Positions 8,775 through 18,371 of a DNA stretch of 64,000 nt are shown in pieces (the stretch's first letter is position 1; each line of letters opens with the position of its first letter). The position numbers were made by a program, and so were the translations under genes. The DNA comes from Arenibacter antarcticus. Its GTDB lineage: Bacteria; Bacteroidota; Bacteroidia; Flavobacteriales; Flavobacteriaceae. Below the pieces are notes generated by a model that saw only the letters and a program-made list of their open reading frames with translations, did not search any database and was not told the origin of the DNA. The stretch lies in contig NZ_CP166679.1 of assembly GCF_041320605.1 (NCBI RefSeq), forward strand, positions 3,458,001 to 3,522,000, written 5' to 3'.

Positions 8775-10739
8775 ATGTTAAACTATTTTAAATTAAAATT
8801 CAGCAACCAAATGATACAAAATTACTTAACCAATAAGGTACATAAATATACTTCTAAGTGGATTGTATTGGCGATTGATTTGATGATGATTGCTATTACT
8901 TTTGTGTTTTCCTATATTATAAGGTTTAATCTTACCCTCGATTTCGAAATTGATATGTTGTTATTGCAATTACCTATAATAATGGTAATAGGCTTGCTGT
9001 CTTTTTTGATTACCGGCTCTTATAAAGGAGTAATTAGACATACAGGGGTAAGGGATGTGTACAATATATTTAATGCAATTTGCCTTACCAGTATTATAAC
9101 CATATTTATGGTTGTTTTGAATAGGGAGGTAGATTATATGGAAAAATTCACCGTACCCTTATCCATTATTATTATACACAGTTTATTGGCCTTTATGGCT
9201 TTGTGTGCGTCGCGTTATATCTTTAAAACCGTCTACTATAACTTGATGAAACAATTTAAAGTGAGCAAAAACGTGCTTATTTATGGAGCGGGAGAGTCGG
9301 GCATCCTTACCCAAAACGCACTTAGTAGCCATTCTAGTAGTACATCAAAGGTTGTAGGCTATATTGATAATGATAAGGAAAAGGTAGGAAAGAATATAAA
9401 TGGAGTCAGGGTTTATGGCCCGGAAGTCTTAACCATGAATTTTATAAAGTCTCATGTAATAAGTGAAATTATTGTCTCCATTCAAAATATAGACCATAAT
9501 CATCTGAGGGAATTGGTAGAGGAATTAGTTGATTTCCCGGTGCAGGTAAAAATTGTTCCTCCTATAGAGCATTGGATTAATGGGGAGCTTAGAATATCTC
9601 AAATTAAACAGATTCAGATTGAGGATTTATTGGATAGAGCCCCAATTGATATCCAAAACAAGAGAATTGCGAACGAGCTAAAAGATAAAGTGATCTTGGT
9701 GACTGGAGGGGCTGGTTCTATTGGTAGTGAGTTGGTAAGACAAATTGCAAATTGTGAATATCGGTCTTTAATCGTTATTGATCAAGCGGAATCTGACTTA
9801 TATGATTTGGAACAAGAGTTAAAACAAAATGGGTTTCATAATTTTATTCCCATGGTAGGGGACATTAGGGACAAGAATAGAATGTCCTCTATCTTTCAGG
9901 AATTTAGGCCCAATATGGTCTTCCATGCTGCGGCCTATAAGCATGTGCCATTAATGGAATACAATTCTTACGAAGCCATTAAAATTAATATTGCTGGGAC
10001 CAAGGTTATCGTAGATCTTTCCATTGATAATAATGTGGACAAGTTTATCTTTGTTTCTACGGATAAGGCGGTAAACCCCACCAATGTGATGGGAGCCACC
10101 AAAAGAATTGCAGAGATGTATATTGCTTGTGCACAGCAATACCAAAAAACCAAGTTTATCACCACCAGATTTGGGAATGTTTTAGGTTCTAACGGGTCCG
10201 TAATCCCACTCTTTAAAAAGCAAATAGAGAAAGGTGGGCCACTAACGGTAACCCATAAGGATATCACTCGTTATTTTATGACCATTCCTGAAGCAGCGCA
10301 ATTGGTTTTAGAGGCCGGAGGAATGGGGCAAGGAGGGGAAATATTTATTTTTGATATGGGTAAATCTGTTAAGATTTTTGACCTTGCCAAAAATATGATT
10401 AAACTGTCCGGATTAAAATATCCAGAAGATATTGATATAAAGATAACAGGTCTTCGACCTGGTGAAAAGTTGTACGAAGAGCTATTGGCCAATGGAGAGA
10501 ATACCATGCCTACCTACCACAAGAAAATTATGATCAGTAAATCTAGGGAATTGCTTTATGAAGAGACAAGGTCTAAAATAAACGAATTGTGTGTTTCAAA
10601 TATGTTCTTTAATGAAAATACCATTAGATTAATGAAAATTATTGTTCCAGAATATATTTCAAACAATTCGGAATTGTGTAAATTGGATAAAAAGTTTGTT
10701 GATAATATCAAAACTACCCCTGAAGTCTTACAATCATAA
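8775..10739 (+). CDS. Membrane-bound nucleotide-sugar 4,6-dehydratase (CapD/FlaA1/WbpM-like)
   Basis: A 654-residue protein. Four membrane helices lie at about residues 25-145, followed by a first Rossmann-like domain (VLIYGAGESG near 168). The SDR catalytic domain has the NAD-binding motif VILVTGGAGSIGSELVR near residue 310, VSTDKAVNPTNVMGATKRIAE (an S-M-K triad in place of S-Y-K, as known for FlaA1/PglF enzymes), and the late motif GLRPGEKLYEELL. The family removes water from UDP-GlcNAc-type sugars to give 4-keto-6-deoxy intermediates for surface glycans. The full length is normal for the membrane-anchored form. It is the first gene of an operon, with the Wza-like gene 33 bases downstream. 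The start is the ATG at 8775; a second ATG 39 bases later is possible. Confidence 0.9.
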   Translation: MLNYFKLKFSNQMIQNYLTNKVHKYTSKWIVLAIDLMMIAITFVFSYIIRFNLTLDFEIDMLLLQLPIIMVIGLLSFLITGSYKGVIRHTGVRDVYNIFNAICLTSIITIFMVVLNREVDYMEKFTVPLSIIIIHSLLAFMALCASRYIFKTVYYNLMKQFKVSKNVLIYGAGESGILTQNALSSHSSSTSKVVGYIDNDKEKVGKNINGVRVYGPEVLTMNFIKSHVISEIIVSIQNIDHNHLRELVEELVDFPVQVKIVPPIEHWINGELRISQIKQIQIEDLLDRAPIDIQNKRIANELKDKVILVTGGAGSIGSELVRQIANCEYRSLIVIDQAESDLYDLEQELKQNGFHNFIPMVGDIRDKNRMSSIFQEFRPNMVFHAAAYKHVPLMEYNSYEAIKINIAGTKVIVDLSIDNNVDKFIFVSTDKAVNPTNVMGATKRIAEMYIACAQQYQKTKFITTRFGNVLGSNGSVIPLFKKQIEKGGPLTVTHKDITRYFMTIPEAAQLVLEAGGMGQGGEIFIFDMGKSVKIFDLAKNMIKLSGLKYPEDIDIKITGLRPGEKLYEELLANGENTMPTYHKKIMISKSRELLYEETRSKINELCVSNMFFNENTIRLMKIIVPEYISNNSELCKLDKKFVDNIKTTPEVLQS

Positions 10740-10772
10740 ATATCACTATTATTACAAATTAAATTATTGGCT

Positions 10773-11549
10773 ATGCTAAAGAACACAAAAGGCTTCTTAT
10801 TTTATTTTTTGGTCTTATCAATTTTTGTTTTTACATCCTGTGCTTCCAGAAAACAGGTAGTGTATTTTCAAGACATAGGGAATTTTGAAACCTTGGTGAA
10901 TACCAATCGTTCGGTTTCTAAGTTTAAGGTAGATGATTTGGTGTCTATCCATGTTTCTTCTTTAAACCCTGAAGCAAGTGAGCCATTTAATCTCTATAGA
11001 GGGAGTGGTGGTGTATCTAGTAGCAGAACTGAACCTGTGGATTATTTAGTAGATGAATCAGGAGAAATCGATTTTCCTGTAATAGGAAAATTAAAAATAG
11101 AGGGGTTGTCCCCAGAGGATTTGCGACTAGACCTTAGAAATCGACTTGCGGAGTATTTAAAAGACCCCATCATTAATATTCGTTTACAGAATTTCACGGT
11201 GACCGTCTTAGGAGAGGTGAATAGGCCAGGCACCTACCCGGTAAATGGAGAGCAGATAAGCATTTTGGAGGCCTTAGGATTTGCTGGTGACCTTACCATT
11301 CGTGGCGTACGAAATAATGTATTGGTTATCCGTGATTTTAATGGTACCAAGGTATACACTAGGATTGATCTTACCTCCAAGAAAATGGTAGATTCTCCTG
11401 TGTATTACCTTACCCAGAATGACGTGGTGTATGTAGAGCCCAATAAATCTGGTATAACGGCTTCTAGTTTGGATCAGAGGGCCAGTATTGCCATCTCTAT
11501 TATTTCAGTACTAATAACTTCAACCGTTATCTTAATCACCAGACGATAA
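10773..11549 (+). CDS. wza: Polysaccharide export outer-membrane lipoprotein (Wza-like), first set
   Basis: A 258-residue lipoprotein with a signal peptide ending at lipobox Cys23 (FTS-C-ASRKQVVYFQD). A Poly_export domain covers about residues 45-135 (FKVDDLVSIHVSSLNPEA, GEIDFPVIGKLKIEGLS), followed by an SLBB-like domain (FTVTVLGEVNRPGTYPV, NQNDVVYVEPN). A C-terminal hydrophobic helix (ASIAISIISVLITSTVI) is typical of the Bacteroidetes version. It would form the outer-membrane export channel for an exopolysaccharide. I start it at the ATG at 10773 rather than the TTG two codons upstream. It lies between the dehydratase and the Wzc-like gene, with a 21-base gap to the latter, so it is surely cotranscribed. 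Confidence 0.9.
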   Translation: MLKNTKGFLFYFLVLSIFVFTSCASRKQVVYFQDIGNFETLVNTNRSVSKFKVDDLVSIHVSSLNPEASEPFNLYRGSGGVSSSRTEPVDYLVDESGEIDFPVIGKLKIEGLSPEDLRLDLRNRLAEYLKDPIINIRLQNFTVTVLGEVNRPGTYPVNGEQISILEALGFAGDLTIRGVRNNVLVIRDFNGTKVYTRIDLTSKKMVDSPVYYLTQNDVVYVEPNKSGITASSLDQRASIAISIISVLITSTVILITRR

Positions 11550-11570
11550 TAATACAACTGCTCCATTAAC

Positions 11571-13949
11571 ATGAATAGCAAATTAAAAAATCTTTCTCCC
11601 AAAAAAATAAATTATAAAGAACTGCTAAAACCATATCTAAGAAATTGGCATTGGTTTGTATTGGCTGCCATCATTGGCATTGCTCTTGCGGTTATAAAAA
11701 TTCGCTATTCAGTGCCCCAATATGCGGTCCAAGCAAAAATCCAAATTTTGGAGGATCAAAATTCAACTTCAGAATTGGATGTTTTTAGGGATTTAAGTGG
11801 TTTTGGTGGAGGACGGAATAGGGTAGAAGATGAGATTGAGGTGCTAAATTCTCGCTCTAACATGGTTCAAGTAGTTAAACAACTGGGGTTAAACAAAAGA
11901 ATAATCGCTATGGGCAATATCCAACATTCGGATATGTATCAATATACTCCTATTAATATTAGTTTTCTTGCTCCGGATTCCATAGTACACCGTGCTAAAA
12001 AGGAATTTTTTATTTCTCTAAAATCTGACACATCATTTGAAATGACCGCTGCCGAGGATGAGCCCGCTTTAGTTTATCTTTTTGGTAAAAAGATACCTAC
12101 TGTGGTAGGAGATGTGGTGATTACTCCCAATATTGTTGATTTTGGACCTTATATAAATAGAAGATATAAGATAACTGTTAATCCTTTGACCGCTGTAGCT
12201 GAACAATATCAAAAGAAAATAAAAGTTTCCGTAACAAAAGAGGAATCCAATATAATTGCTTTAGAGTTGGAGGATCAGGTCATTGAGAGAGGAAAAGACG
12301 TAATTAATGCCTTGATCTTCAATTATAACCAAAATGCCATTACTGATAAAAAGGCGATTGCGGATAGAACCTCAAGCTTTATTGACGATAGAATTGCCAG
12401 TATTTATGGAGATTTATCCTCCGTGGATGACAGTGCTGAGGATTTTAAATCGGACAGAGGAATTTCGGATATTGGAACCCAGACCAATCTTAACCTAAAT
12501 ATTGGAGCTGCAAACCAACAGGAATTACAGAATGCCTCCGTACAGCTAGATATCGCCTCCTCTATGAAAGATATTGTGGACAACCAAGTGGGGTATGAAC
12601 TTATGCCTTCTAATGTTGGGTTATCCGATGGCTCCATTGCTGCCACCACGGCAAGGTACAATGAATTGGCTATGGAGCGTAAACGTTTGTTGGAAAGCTC
12701 CAATGAAAGAAACCCTATTATTGTTAATTTAGATCAGCAATTGGCGGGACTAAAGCGTAATATGCAGTCTAGCCTCAATAGCGTGACCAATAATTTGGCA
12801 CTGCAGGTAAATAGCCTTAGTAGCCAATTGTCTAGAATAAATTCGAGAATTTATTCGGCACCCAAAAACGAAAGGGCGTTGCGAGATATTACTAGGCAGC
12901 AGCAAACCACTGAGCAATTGTACTTATATCTCTTACAAAAACGGGAGGAATCCCAGATTACTTTTGCTTCTGCCTCACCCAAGTCCAAGATTATTGACAA
13001 AGCTTTTTTAGCTAATAATGCGCCTGTCTCTCCTAAAAAAACAATTATTTTATTGGCGCATTTAATTTTAGGGTTAATGGTCCCTTTCTCGGTTATTTAT
13101 GCCAAGGAATTGTTAGACAATAAGGTTCACAATAAAATAGGTTTAGAAAAATTAGTGGGTGATATCCCAGTATTGGCAGAATTGCCTAAGTTGTCCAAGA
13201 AGGAGAGTAAATTAATTTTAAAAGATGATCGGTCAGTGATGGCAGAATCTCTCCGTATTCTGCGAACCAATTTAGATTATTTGATCAAAGCCAAAACAGG
13301 TCCCGGAAAAAAGAATGTAATTTTCATTACCTCTAGTGTTTCTGGGGAAGGAAAAACCTTTGTATCTACTAACTTGGCCATGATACTCGCTAATACCAAC
13401 AAAAAAGTGCTCTTGATTGGTGCCGATATACGGAACCCTAAATTGTATACTTTTTTGACCAATAAGAATGTGGCCGTGCTTGGTAAACAAAAGGTAAAAA
13501 GAGACATCGGTTTAACAGAATTCCTTTATGATGATAGTTTGTCCCCCAAAGATTTAGTGCATTCTATGCTTGTACATACTAATAATATAGATGTAGTCTA
13601 TTCCGGAAAAATACCGCCAAACCCTGCAGAACTCTTAATGAGTGATAAATTGAAAGGGCTATTTGAAGAATTTTCCGAAAGTTATGACTATGTTATTGTG
13701 GATACTGCCCCTTTGTTTGTAGTAACCGATACGCTGTTGATTAGTCAATATGCAAATCATATAATTTATGTAACCAGAGCGGGCGCTACGGAGAAAGCAG
13801 TATTAGAGTTCCCATTAAAGTTACAGGAAGAGGGGAAATTAAAAGGACTCTCCTTTATTGTAAACGACGTTAAGGATACCAATTTGGGGTATGGCGGGAA
13901 ATATGGTTACGGATATGGAAGCTCTATGAAAAAGTGGTGGAAATTTTAG
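11571..13949 (+). CDS. wzc: Wzc-like polysaccharide co-polymerase with tyrosine-kinase domain, first set
   Basis: A 792-residue inner-membrane protein. A Wzz-type chain-length domain has one helix near residues 28-48 (WHWFVLAAIIGIALAVI). A long periplasmic coiled part follows, then a second helix near 490 (LLAHLILGLMVPFSVIY). The cytoplasmic BY-kinase domain shows Walker A (SSVSGEGKTFVSTN), Walker A' (VLLIGADIRNPK) and Walker B (YDYVIVDTAPLF). The tail is a Tyr/Gly cluster (GYGGKYGYGYGSS), the usual autophosphorylation site. It sets chain length and drives export together with the Wza-like protein just upstream. The PHP-type phosphatase encoded face to face at 14093-14833 is the likely partner that dephosphorylates the tail. 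Confidence 0.92.
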   Translation: MNSKLKNLSPKKINYKELLKPYLRNWHWFVLAAIIGIALAVIKIRYSVPQYAVQAKIQILEDQNSTSELDVFRDLSGFGGGRNRVEDEIEVLNSRSNMVQVVKQLGLNKRIIAMGNIQHSDMYQYTPINISFLAPDSIVHRAKKEFFISLKSDTSFEMTAAEDEPALVYLFGKKIPTVVGDVVITPNIVDFGPYINRRYKITVNPLTAVAEQYQKKIKVSVTKEESNIIALELEDQVIERGKDVINALIFNYNQNAITDKKAIADRTSSFIDDRIASIYGDLSSVDDSAEDFKSDRGISDIGTQTNLNLNIGAANQQELQNASVQLDIASSMKDIVDNQVGYELMPSNVGLSDGSIAATTARYNELAMERKRLLESSNERNPIIVNLDQQLAGLKRNMQSSLNSVTNNLALQVNSLSSQLSRINSRIYSAPKNERALRDITRQQQTTEQLYLYLLQKREESQITFASASPKSKIIDKAFLANNAPVSPKKTIILLAHLILGLMVPFSVIYAKELLDNKVHNKIGLEKLVGDIPVLAELPKLSKKESKLILKDDRSVMAESLRILRTNLDYLIKAKTGPGKKNVIFITSSVSGEGKTFVSTNLAMILANTNKKVLLIGADIRNPKLYTFLTNKNVAVLGKQKVKRDIGLTEFLYDDSLSPKDLVHSMLVHTNNIDVVYSGKIPPNPAELLMSDKLKGLFEEFSESYDYVIVDTAPLFVVTDTLLISQYANHIIYVTRAGATEKAVLEFPLKLQEEGKLKGLSFIVNDVKDTNLGYGGKYGYGYGSSMKKWWKF

Positions 13950-14092
13950 TTTGGTAATTTTTTAATTATCCTGCTATTTTTCATCAAAGAGTTCATAGTT
14001 TGGGAATAAACTACTTTAATCTTCTGTAATCAATCTCGACTAATTAAATAAAGTAGAAATGAAAATGCAGGTTTGGTGATTTAGATCTTTAA

Positions 14093-14833
14093 TTAATAGA
14101 ATTCCTTAATTGTATTTTCTATAACAGGCAAAAGCAGTTTTAGTTGTTTGTTACTAAGCTGTATCTCTTTCAGGGCTTTTAATTGACTTAAGTTATGTAC
14201 ATCGGTTGCGACATAATCCATTAGGCCATTTTCTAATATTTTAAATGCTTTTTTCTGAACATCCTTTCCGTAAAATTCACCTAAGGACAGAAGGTTCATT
14301 TGAAATTGAACACCCTGTTGCTTATAGGCTTTATATTTAGAAGAGTTTATATGCAGAAAGTTATATCTTTCTGGATGAGCAAGGATAGGGAAGTACCTAT
14401 TAGAGGTTACTTTTAAGACAGCTTGGTCAAAATTAATGGCAGGCTGTAAGTAGGACATTTCAATTAGCAAATACTTGTTTCTTATGGGCATTACTTGTTT
14501 TTGATCTAGAAGGATCTCAAAATTGGCATCTATCATATGTTCCGCCGCCACATCCAATGTTATATCAGTCATTTTTTCCTGTAATAAACCATCTAAAAGC
14601 TTTCCCTTGGCCTTATGAATACTTTCATAGTCATTAGGGTAATAGTTGTGCATAATATGGGGTGTGGCAATAAACTTATGTATGCCTATAGCGGAAAATT
14701 CTTTTATTAGCTCAATAGAGTCCGCTACAGTTTTAGCACCGTCGTCAATACCAGGTAAAATATGGTTGTGGATATCTACGAAATCCTTTAGGGAATCGAC
14801 TAAAAATTTTTTTCTACTAAAAAAATGAAACAT
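14093..14833 (-). CDS. PHP-family protein-tyrosine phosphatase (CpsB/YwqE-like)
   Basis: About 246 residues. It carries the PHP-domain metal motifs in order: DIHNHILPGIDDGAKT (HxH near the N-terminus), ATPHIM, AAEHMID, ILAHPERYNF and ATDVHN. In Gram-positive bacteria this family (CpsB, YwqE) is the metal-dependent phosphatase of capsule tyrosine kinases, and in Bacteroidetes it commonly sits beside wzc. It converges with the Wzc-like gene (144-base gap), which supports the same role here. The start is taken at the ATG at 14833 (FHFFSRKKFLVD), where related proteins begin, instead of a TTG 21 bases upstream. Confidence 0.85.
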   Translation of the reverse strand: MFHFFSRKKFLVDSLKDFVDIHNHILPGIDDGAKTVADSIELIKEFSAIGIHKFIATPHIMHNYYPNDYESIHKAKGKLLDGLLQEKMTDITLDVAAEHMIDANFEILLDQKQVMPIRNKYLLIEMSYLQPAINFDQAVLKVTSNRYFPILAHPERYNFLHINSSKYKAYKQQGVQFQMNLLSLGEFYGKDVQKKAFKILENGLMDYVATDVHNLSQLKALKEIQLSNKQLKLLLPVIENTIKEFY

Positions 14834-15388
14834 CAATAATATATTTAAGTCCAAAAATAGTGTTTCTTATTATAGTAAATAAATCGATCTAGGGAAAGGG
14901 CTACAAATTAACTTCGCTAGGTTACAAGTGCTGAATTTTAAATATTGTATCTCTTTGATGTTCAAAAATTTACAGTGGATTATAATTTTTGTTTTGGTGT
15001 GAAGGAGGATGCGGTTAATACGCTACGGGTACAAATTCTCTATACTAACATCCGATTATATTTCTTGAAATGTGCATTAATAAAATATAATCTGATAGCC
15101 TATTATTTATAGTTTTTGCATTATATTTTCATATATCTTTGTTTGGACATTACACAAGTTTAACGGATTGAAAACTTCATTATGATTCGGGAATAACACC
15201 TATGTATTACATTCATAAAACACGGACCCTGAATTATTTAACCCTAACTACATCACCATTATTTTGCTCCCAAGAGAACTTAACGGATAGGTACCGCGAC
15301 TCTTTTGTGGTCATAACCTTTGCAACCCATTATCCAATTATGGAATAGGTGGAATTAATTTTAAACTAAAAAAATACAGCTACATAAC
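14834..15388. other. Divergent intergenic region with promoter
   Basis: About 550 AT-rich bases between the phosphatase and ATP-grasp genes, containing promoters for both directions. No gene or RNA was recognised; one candidate promoter is listed separately. Confidence 0.4.
15115..15141 (+). promoter_or_regulatory. Candidate Bacteroidetes promoter for the ATP-grasp gene
   Basis: A perfect -7 box TATCTTTG (TAnnTTTG) at 15134-15141 is preceded by TTTG at 15115-15118. The 15-base spacing is shorter than the usual ~19, and the 5' leader would be about 240 bases, so support is moderate. Confidence 0.35.
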
Positions 15389-16699
15389 TTGAAAAAAGAA
15401 CAACTTAAAAATACTGCTGAAATTAAGCGTAATTTTTTGATTATTTCCAGATGGGGTGAAACCCTAGATATTGCAGTGGCCATACTGAACGAGGGCCATG
15501 CTGTTAAAATGTACATAGAAGACAAACCTTCGCGGGAAATTGGGTATGGTTTTGTACAAAAGGCCAAGGATTGGAAAACTCATGTGGATTGGGCCGATGT
15601 GTTGATCTTTGATTATACCGGTTATGGTAAAATATGCTCGGAGTTAAGAGCACAAGGAAAATTGGTAGTCGGAGGCACTGAATATTCCGATCTCTTGGAA
15701 CTGGATCGCAATTTTGGTCAGGATGAATTAAAGAAACATGGTATAAAAATACTGCCGTCCAAAGAGTTTTTTAATTTTCAGGATGCTATAGATTATGTAA
15801 AAAGTCACCCTAATGCCTATGTTATAAAACCTTCTGGTGAGACCCAGGAATACAAACAATTATTATTTGTTGGTAGCGATGATGAGGGATTGGACGTTAT
15901 TAGGGTACTAAAGGCTTATGAGAAATCTTGGGGGAACGACTTTGGGAATTTTCAATTACAACGCAAGGTGAAGGGGGTAGAGGTATCGGTCTCTGCCTAT
16001 TTTAACGGGAAAGAATTTATCTACCCCATAAATGTCACTTTTGAACATAAAAAATTATTCCCTAAGGAGTTAGGAGTTTCCACGGGCGAAATGGGTTCCA
16101 GTATGTTCTGGACCAAAGATTCGCCTATTTTTGACGCCACCTTAAAAAAGTTTGAAAAGTCTCTTGCTAAAGGAGGTTTAGTAGGGCAGTTAGATATTAA
16201 CTGTATTGTAAATGGGAATGGAATATATCCGTTAGAATTTACCTCTAGGTTTGGCTACCCGCAAATATTTATTCAACGTGCGGGAATTATGGAACCTATG
16301 GGGAATATGTTCTATAAGTTGGCTTCGGGTGAAAATTTTAAGATTAATGTAAGGAAAGGGTTTCAGGTTGGCGCCTATATGGTAGTACCTCCATTTCCTT
16401 TTGATGATAAAAAGTCCTTTGAATTGTTCTCCAAAGATTCCGTCATTGTTTTTAAAAAGGAACAGAAGGAAGGTATCCACCCCATGCACTTGAAAAAAAT
16501 AAATGAGGAATGGCTAATTACTGGGAATACCGGGATAGCACTTATGGTCACAGGAACGGGACTCACCATGAAAGATGCCCAACGGATGATGAAAAACAGG
16601 ATCAGTAATATTATTATCAATAATGTGTATTACCGAACGGATATCGGAGACCGGTGGTCCGATGATTTTGACCGATTATGGTCATGGGGTCTGTTGTAG
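15389..16699 (+). CDS. ATP-grasp enzyme resembling phosphoribosylamine-glycine ligase (PurD-like)
   Basis: A 436-residue soluble protein. The N-terminal part (FLIISRWGETLDIAVAILNEGH) resembles the Rossmann-type N domain of PurD. An ATP-grasp core follows, with AYVIKPSGETQ as nucleotide-binding lysine region, QRKVKGVEVSVSAYFNGKEF, and the metal-binding end LVGQLDINCIVNGNGIYPLEFTSRFGYPQ (E-x-T/N-x-R). True GAR synthetases share this layout, but the overall sequence looks divergent, and the neighbours are not purine genes. It may ligate an amine and a carboxylate in another pathway. The frame has a stop just upstream and no ATG until residue 42, inside the first domain, so a TTG start at 15389 is the best choice. 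Confidence 0.65.
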   Translation: MKKEQLKNTAEIKRNFLIISRWGETLDIAVAILNEGHAVKMYIEDKPSREIGYGFVQKAKDWKTHVDWADVLIFDYTGYGKICSELRAQGKLVVGGTEYSDLLELDRNFGQDELKKHGIKILPSKEFFNFQDAIDYVKSHPNAYVIKPSGETQEYKQLLFVGSDDEGLDVIRVLKAYEKSWGNDFGNFQLQRKVKGVEVSVSAYFNGKEFIYPINVTFEHKKLFPKELGVSTGEMGSSMFWTKDSPIFDATLKKFEKSLAKGGLVGQLDINCIVNGNGIYPLEFTSRFGYPQIFIQRAGIMEPMGNMFYKLASGENFKINVRKGFQVGAYMVVPPFPFDDKKSFELFSKDSVIVFKKEQKEGIHPMHLKKINEEWLITGNTGIALMVTGTGLTMKDAQRMMKNRISNIIINNVYYRTDIGDRWSDDFDRLWSWGLL

Positions 16700-16911
16700 G
16701 ACGATAACCTAGGGCTTACTGTGAACACGCATGGAAAAAAGCGATATAGGGAATGCTGTACTGCTATGTTGATTTCGTGTCGTTGTAAACAATTGGATGG
16801 AAGGGTTTTTATAGTAAATCTGACATCACAAAAACAACTTTCCCAATTGGGCTCTAGTTTGTGATTGATAGGTATAATTTAATAGGTTGAAGCTAGCGAA
16901 ATAGGGGTATT

Positions 16912-17376
16912 ATGGAATTTCAGGAAATAGGCGATAATTACCAGGACTTTTTTAAGATTTTGCCCCAAGATTGGCAGGAGGTTATTCGGCCTCTGTGGAA
17001 AGATTATAAAAAATCAGCCAATATTTACGCCTTATTGGATGAAAAGCAGCTTGTTGCTGGAGGGATTGTTTTTAGAACCGCACCGCCAAATCGGACCGAA
17101 TTTGAAATTGCGGTGGGGGAGGAGTACGTGGTTAAGGGATATCATTATATAGGATTTTTATTTGTAGATCCTAAACGCAGAAATGAAGCTTTAGGCACTC
17201 GTTGGTTATCGGCCCTAAAATCTCACTTCCCCGAGCAAGGGTTTTGGTTAACCATTGAGGAGCAGGTATTGGAAACTTTTTATGTGAAAAATGGATTTGT
17301 ACGTGTTTCCGAAAGCGCTGATGTGGGTGCTCCTGAATGGATGTTTATATATGAACCGATTTTGAAAATTATTTAA
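16912..17376 (+). CDS. GNAT-family N-acetyltransferase
   Basis: A 154-residue protein with a GNAT core: YALLDEKQLVAGGIVF (beta 2-3), IGFLFVDPKRRNEALGTRWL (beta 4 plus the acetyl-CoA loop, here RRNEALG in place of the usual Q/RxxGxG/A), and ETFYVKNGFVRVSES (Y..NGF motif). It would acetylate a small molecule or protein N-terminus using acetyl-CoA; the substrate cannot be told. It lies about 210 bases after the ATP-grasp gene on the same strand, possibly in its own transcription unit, and is followed by the first mosaic repeat block. Confidence 0.8.
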   Translation: MEFQEIGDNYQDFFKILPQDWQEVIRPLWKDYKKSANIYALLDEKQLVAGGIVFRTAPPNRTEFEIAVGEEYVVKGYHYIGFLFVDPKRRNEALGTRWLSALKSHFPEQGFWLTIEEQVLETFYVKNGFVRVSESADVGAPEWMFIYEPILKII

Positions 17377-17454
17377 TGAAACAATTCCTTACTGTAACAA
17401 TATTATTAAGGCTAAAATGTAGCAATGGTTTAATTTGATGATTTGGAAATAATT

Positions 17455-18370
17455 TTTGGTCCTCACGGCTAAGGAATTTGGCTGCGCCGGCTTTTGTATA
17501 GTAAAACTGAATTTTAATCCCGAGAATGTCGTTTAGTAGTTATACATAGAAGTTAACTAACTATACTGAAGGCTTTCTACTTTGCTTTGGATATTCTTTC
17601 ATTTAGTTCATGCATTTATATTTGATTTACAGAGCCTGCTGCAGCGAAGGCCAACGCGCCAACTGGCCCCTCGCTACAAATGCAAATCGTTGCATTTTCC
17701 GATCGGTCCTGATAAATTTTTTCGACACCAAGGTCGAAAAACCGTGTTCGAAACTCCGTGTCGTCCCTTTTCAGGGACTCCTGATTTCGGAGCTTTCGTT
17801 CCTGCGCGCCAGCTGGCCCCTTGTTGTAAATGCAAATCGTTGCATTCACATCTCGGTCCTTCGCGTTTAAGGAATTTGGCTGCGCCGGCTTTTGTATTGT
17901 AAAACTGAATTTTCGTTAATCTCGACCCTCGTATGTTAGCAAAAAAGTCCACCCTTTAGGGCAGGGGGTAAGGACTTTTTTCAGCGTAAGAGTGAGTCTA
18001 CTGCCAAGAGCGCAGCGCAGCGCAATCTCACTACTCAATACTTTGTACTTAATACTGTTTGTTCTTATTCGCATTTTCGAGAACAAAAGACTGAATTTTT
18101 GCTTTTTTTGAGCGATGCTATGATTACTATTATATTGGCTAAAATCGAACTGAATTTTCGTTCACCCCGACCCTAAAGGGAGCGAAAATTCATCATCATA
18201 TAAACTATGCAAGAAAAAGTCCACCCTTTAGGGCGGGGGGTAAGGACTTTTTCAGCATAAGAGTGGGGTTACTGCCAAGAGCGCAGCGCAATTTCAATAC
18301 TCACTACTCAATACTCACTACTATTTTTCACTGAACCCTCTCAATACTCAATACTCACATCTCAATACTT
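17455..18370. repeat. Mosaic intergenic repeat block I
   Basis: A patchwork of short modules that recur at 19290-20935 and 23160-25020. (a) AAGGAATTTGGCTGCGCCGG followed by CTTTTGTATAGTAAAACTG (near 17470 and 17870). (b) A GTCGAAAAACCGTG... to TGATTTCGGAGCTTTCG stretch (17700-17800). (c) A hairpin AAAAAGTCC...GGACTTTTT at about 17941-17980 and 18214-18252. (d) Runs of CTCAATACTCACTACTCAAT. (e) A TAGTTATACATAGAAGTTAA module (near 17540). Open frames through the block repeat the same peptide bits and are by-products of the repeats. The block fills the gap between the GNAT and amidohydrolase genes. Confidence 0.9.
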
Positions 18371-18371
18371 T

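Noticed and set aside
17582..17952. Several overlapping open frames with Cys/Lys/Ser/Leu-rich repeated peptides (also near 19552-20324 and 23183-24812)
   Set aside because: They lie fully inside the mosaic repeats, occur on both strands and in several frames, and repeat only because the DNA modules repeat. No domain or start signal.
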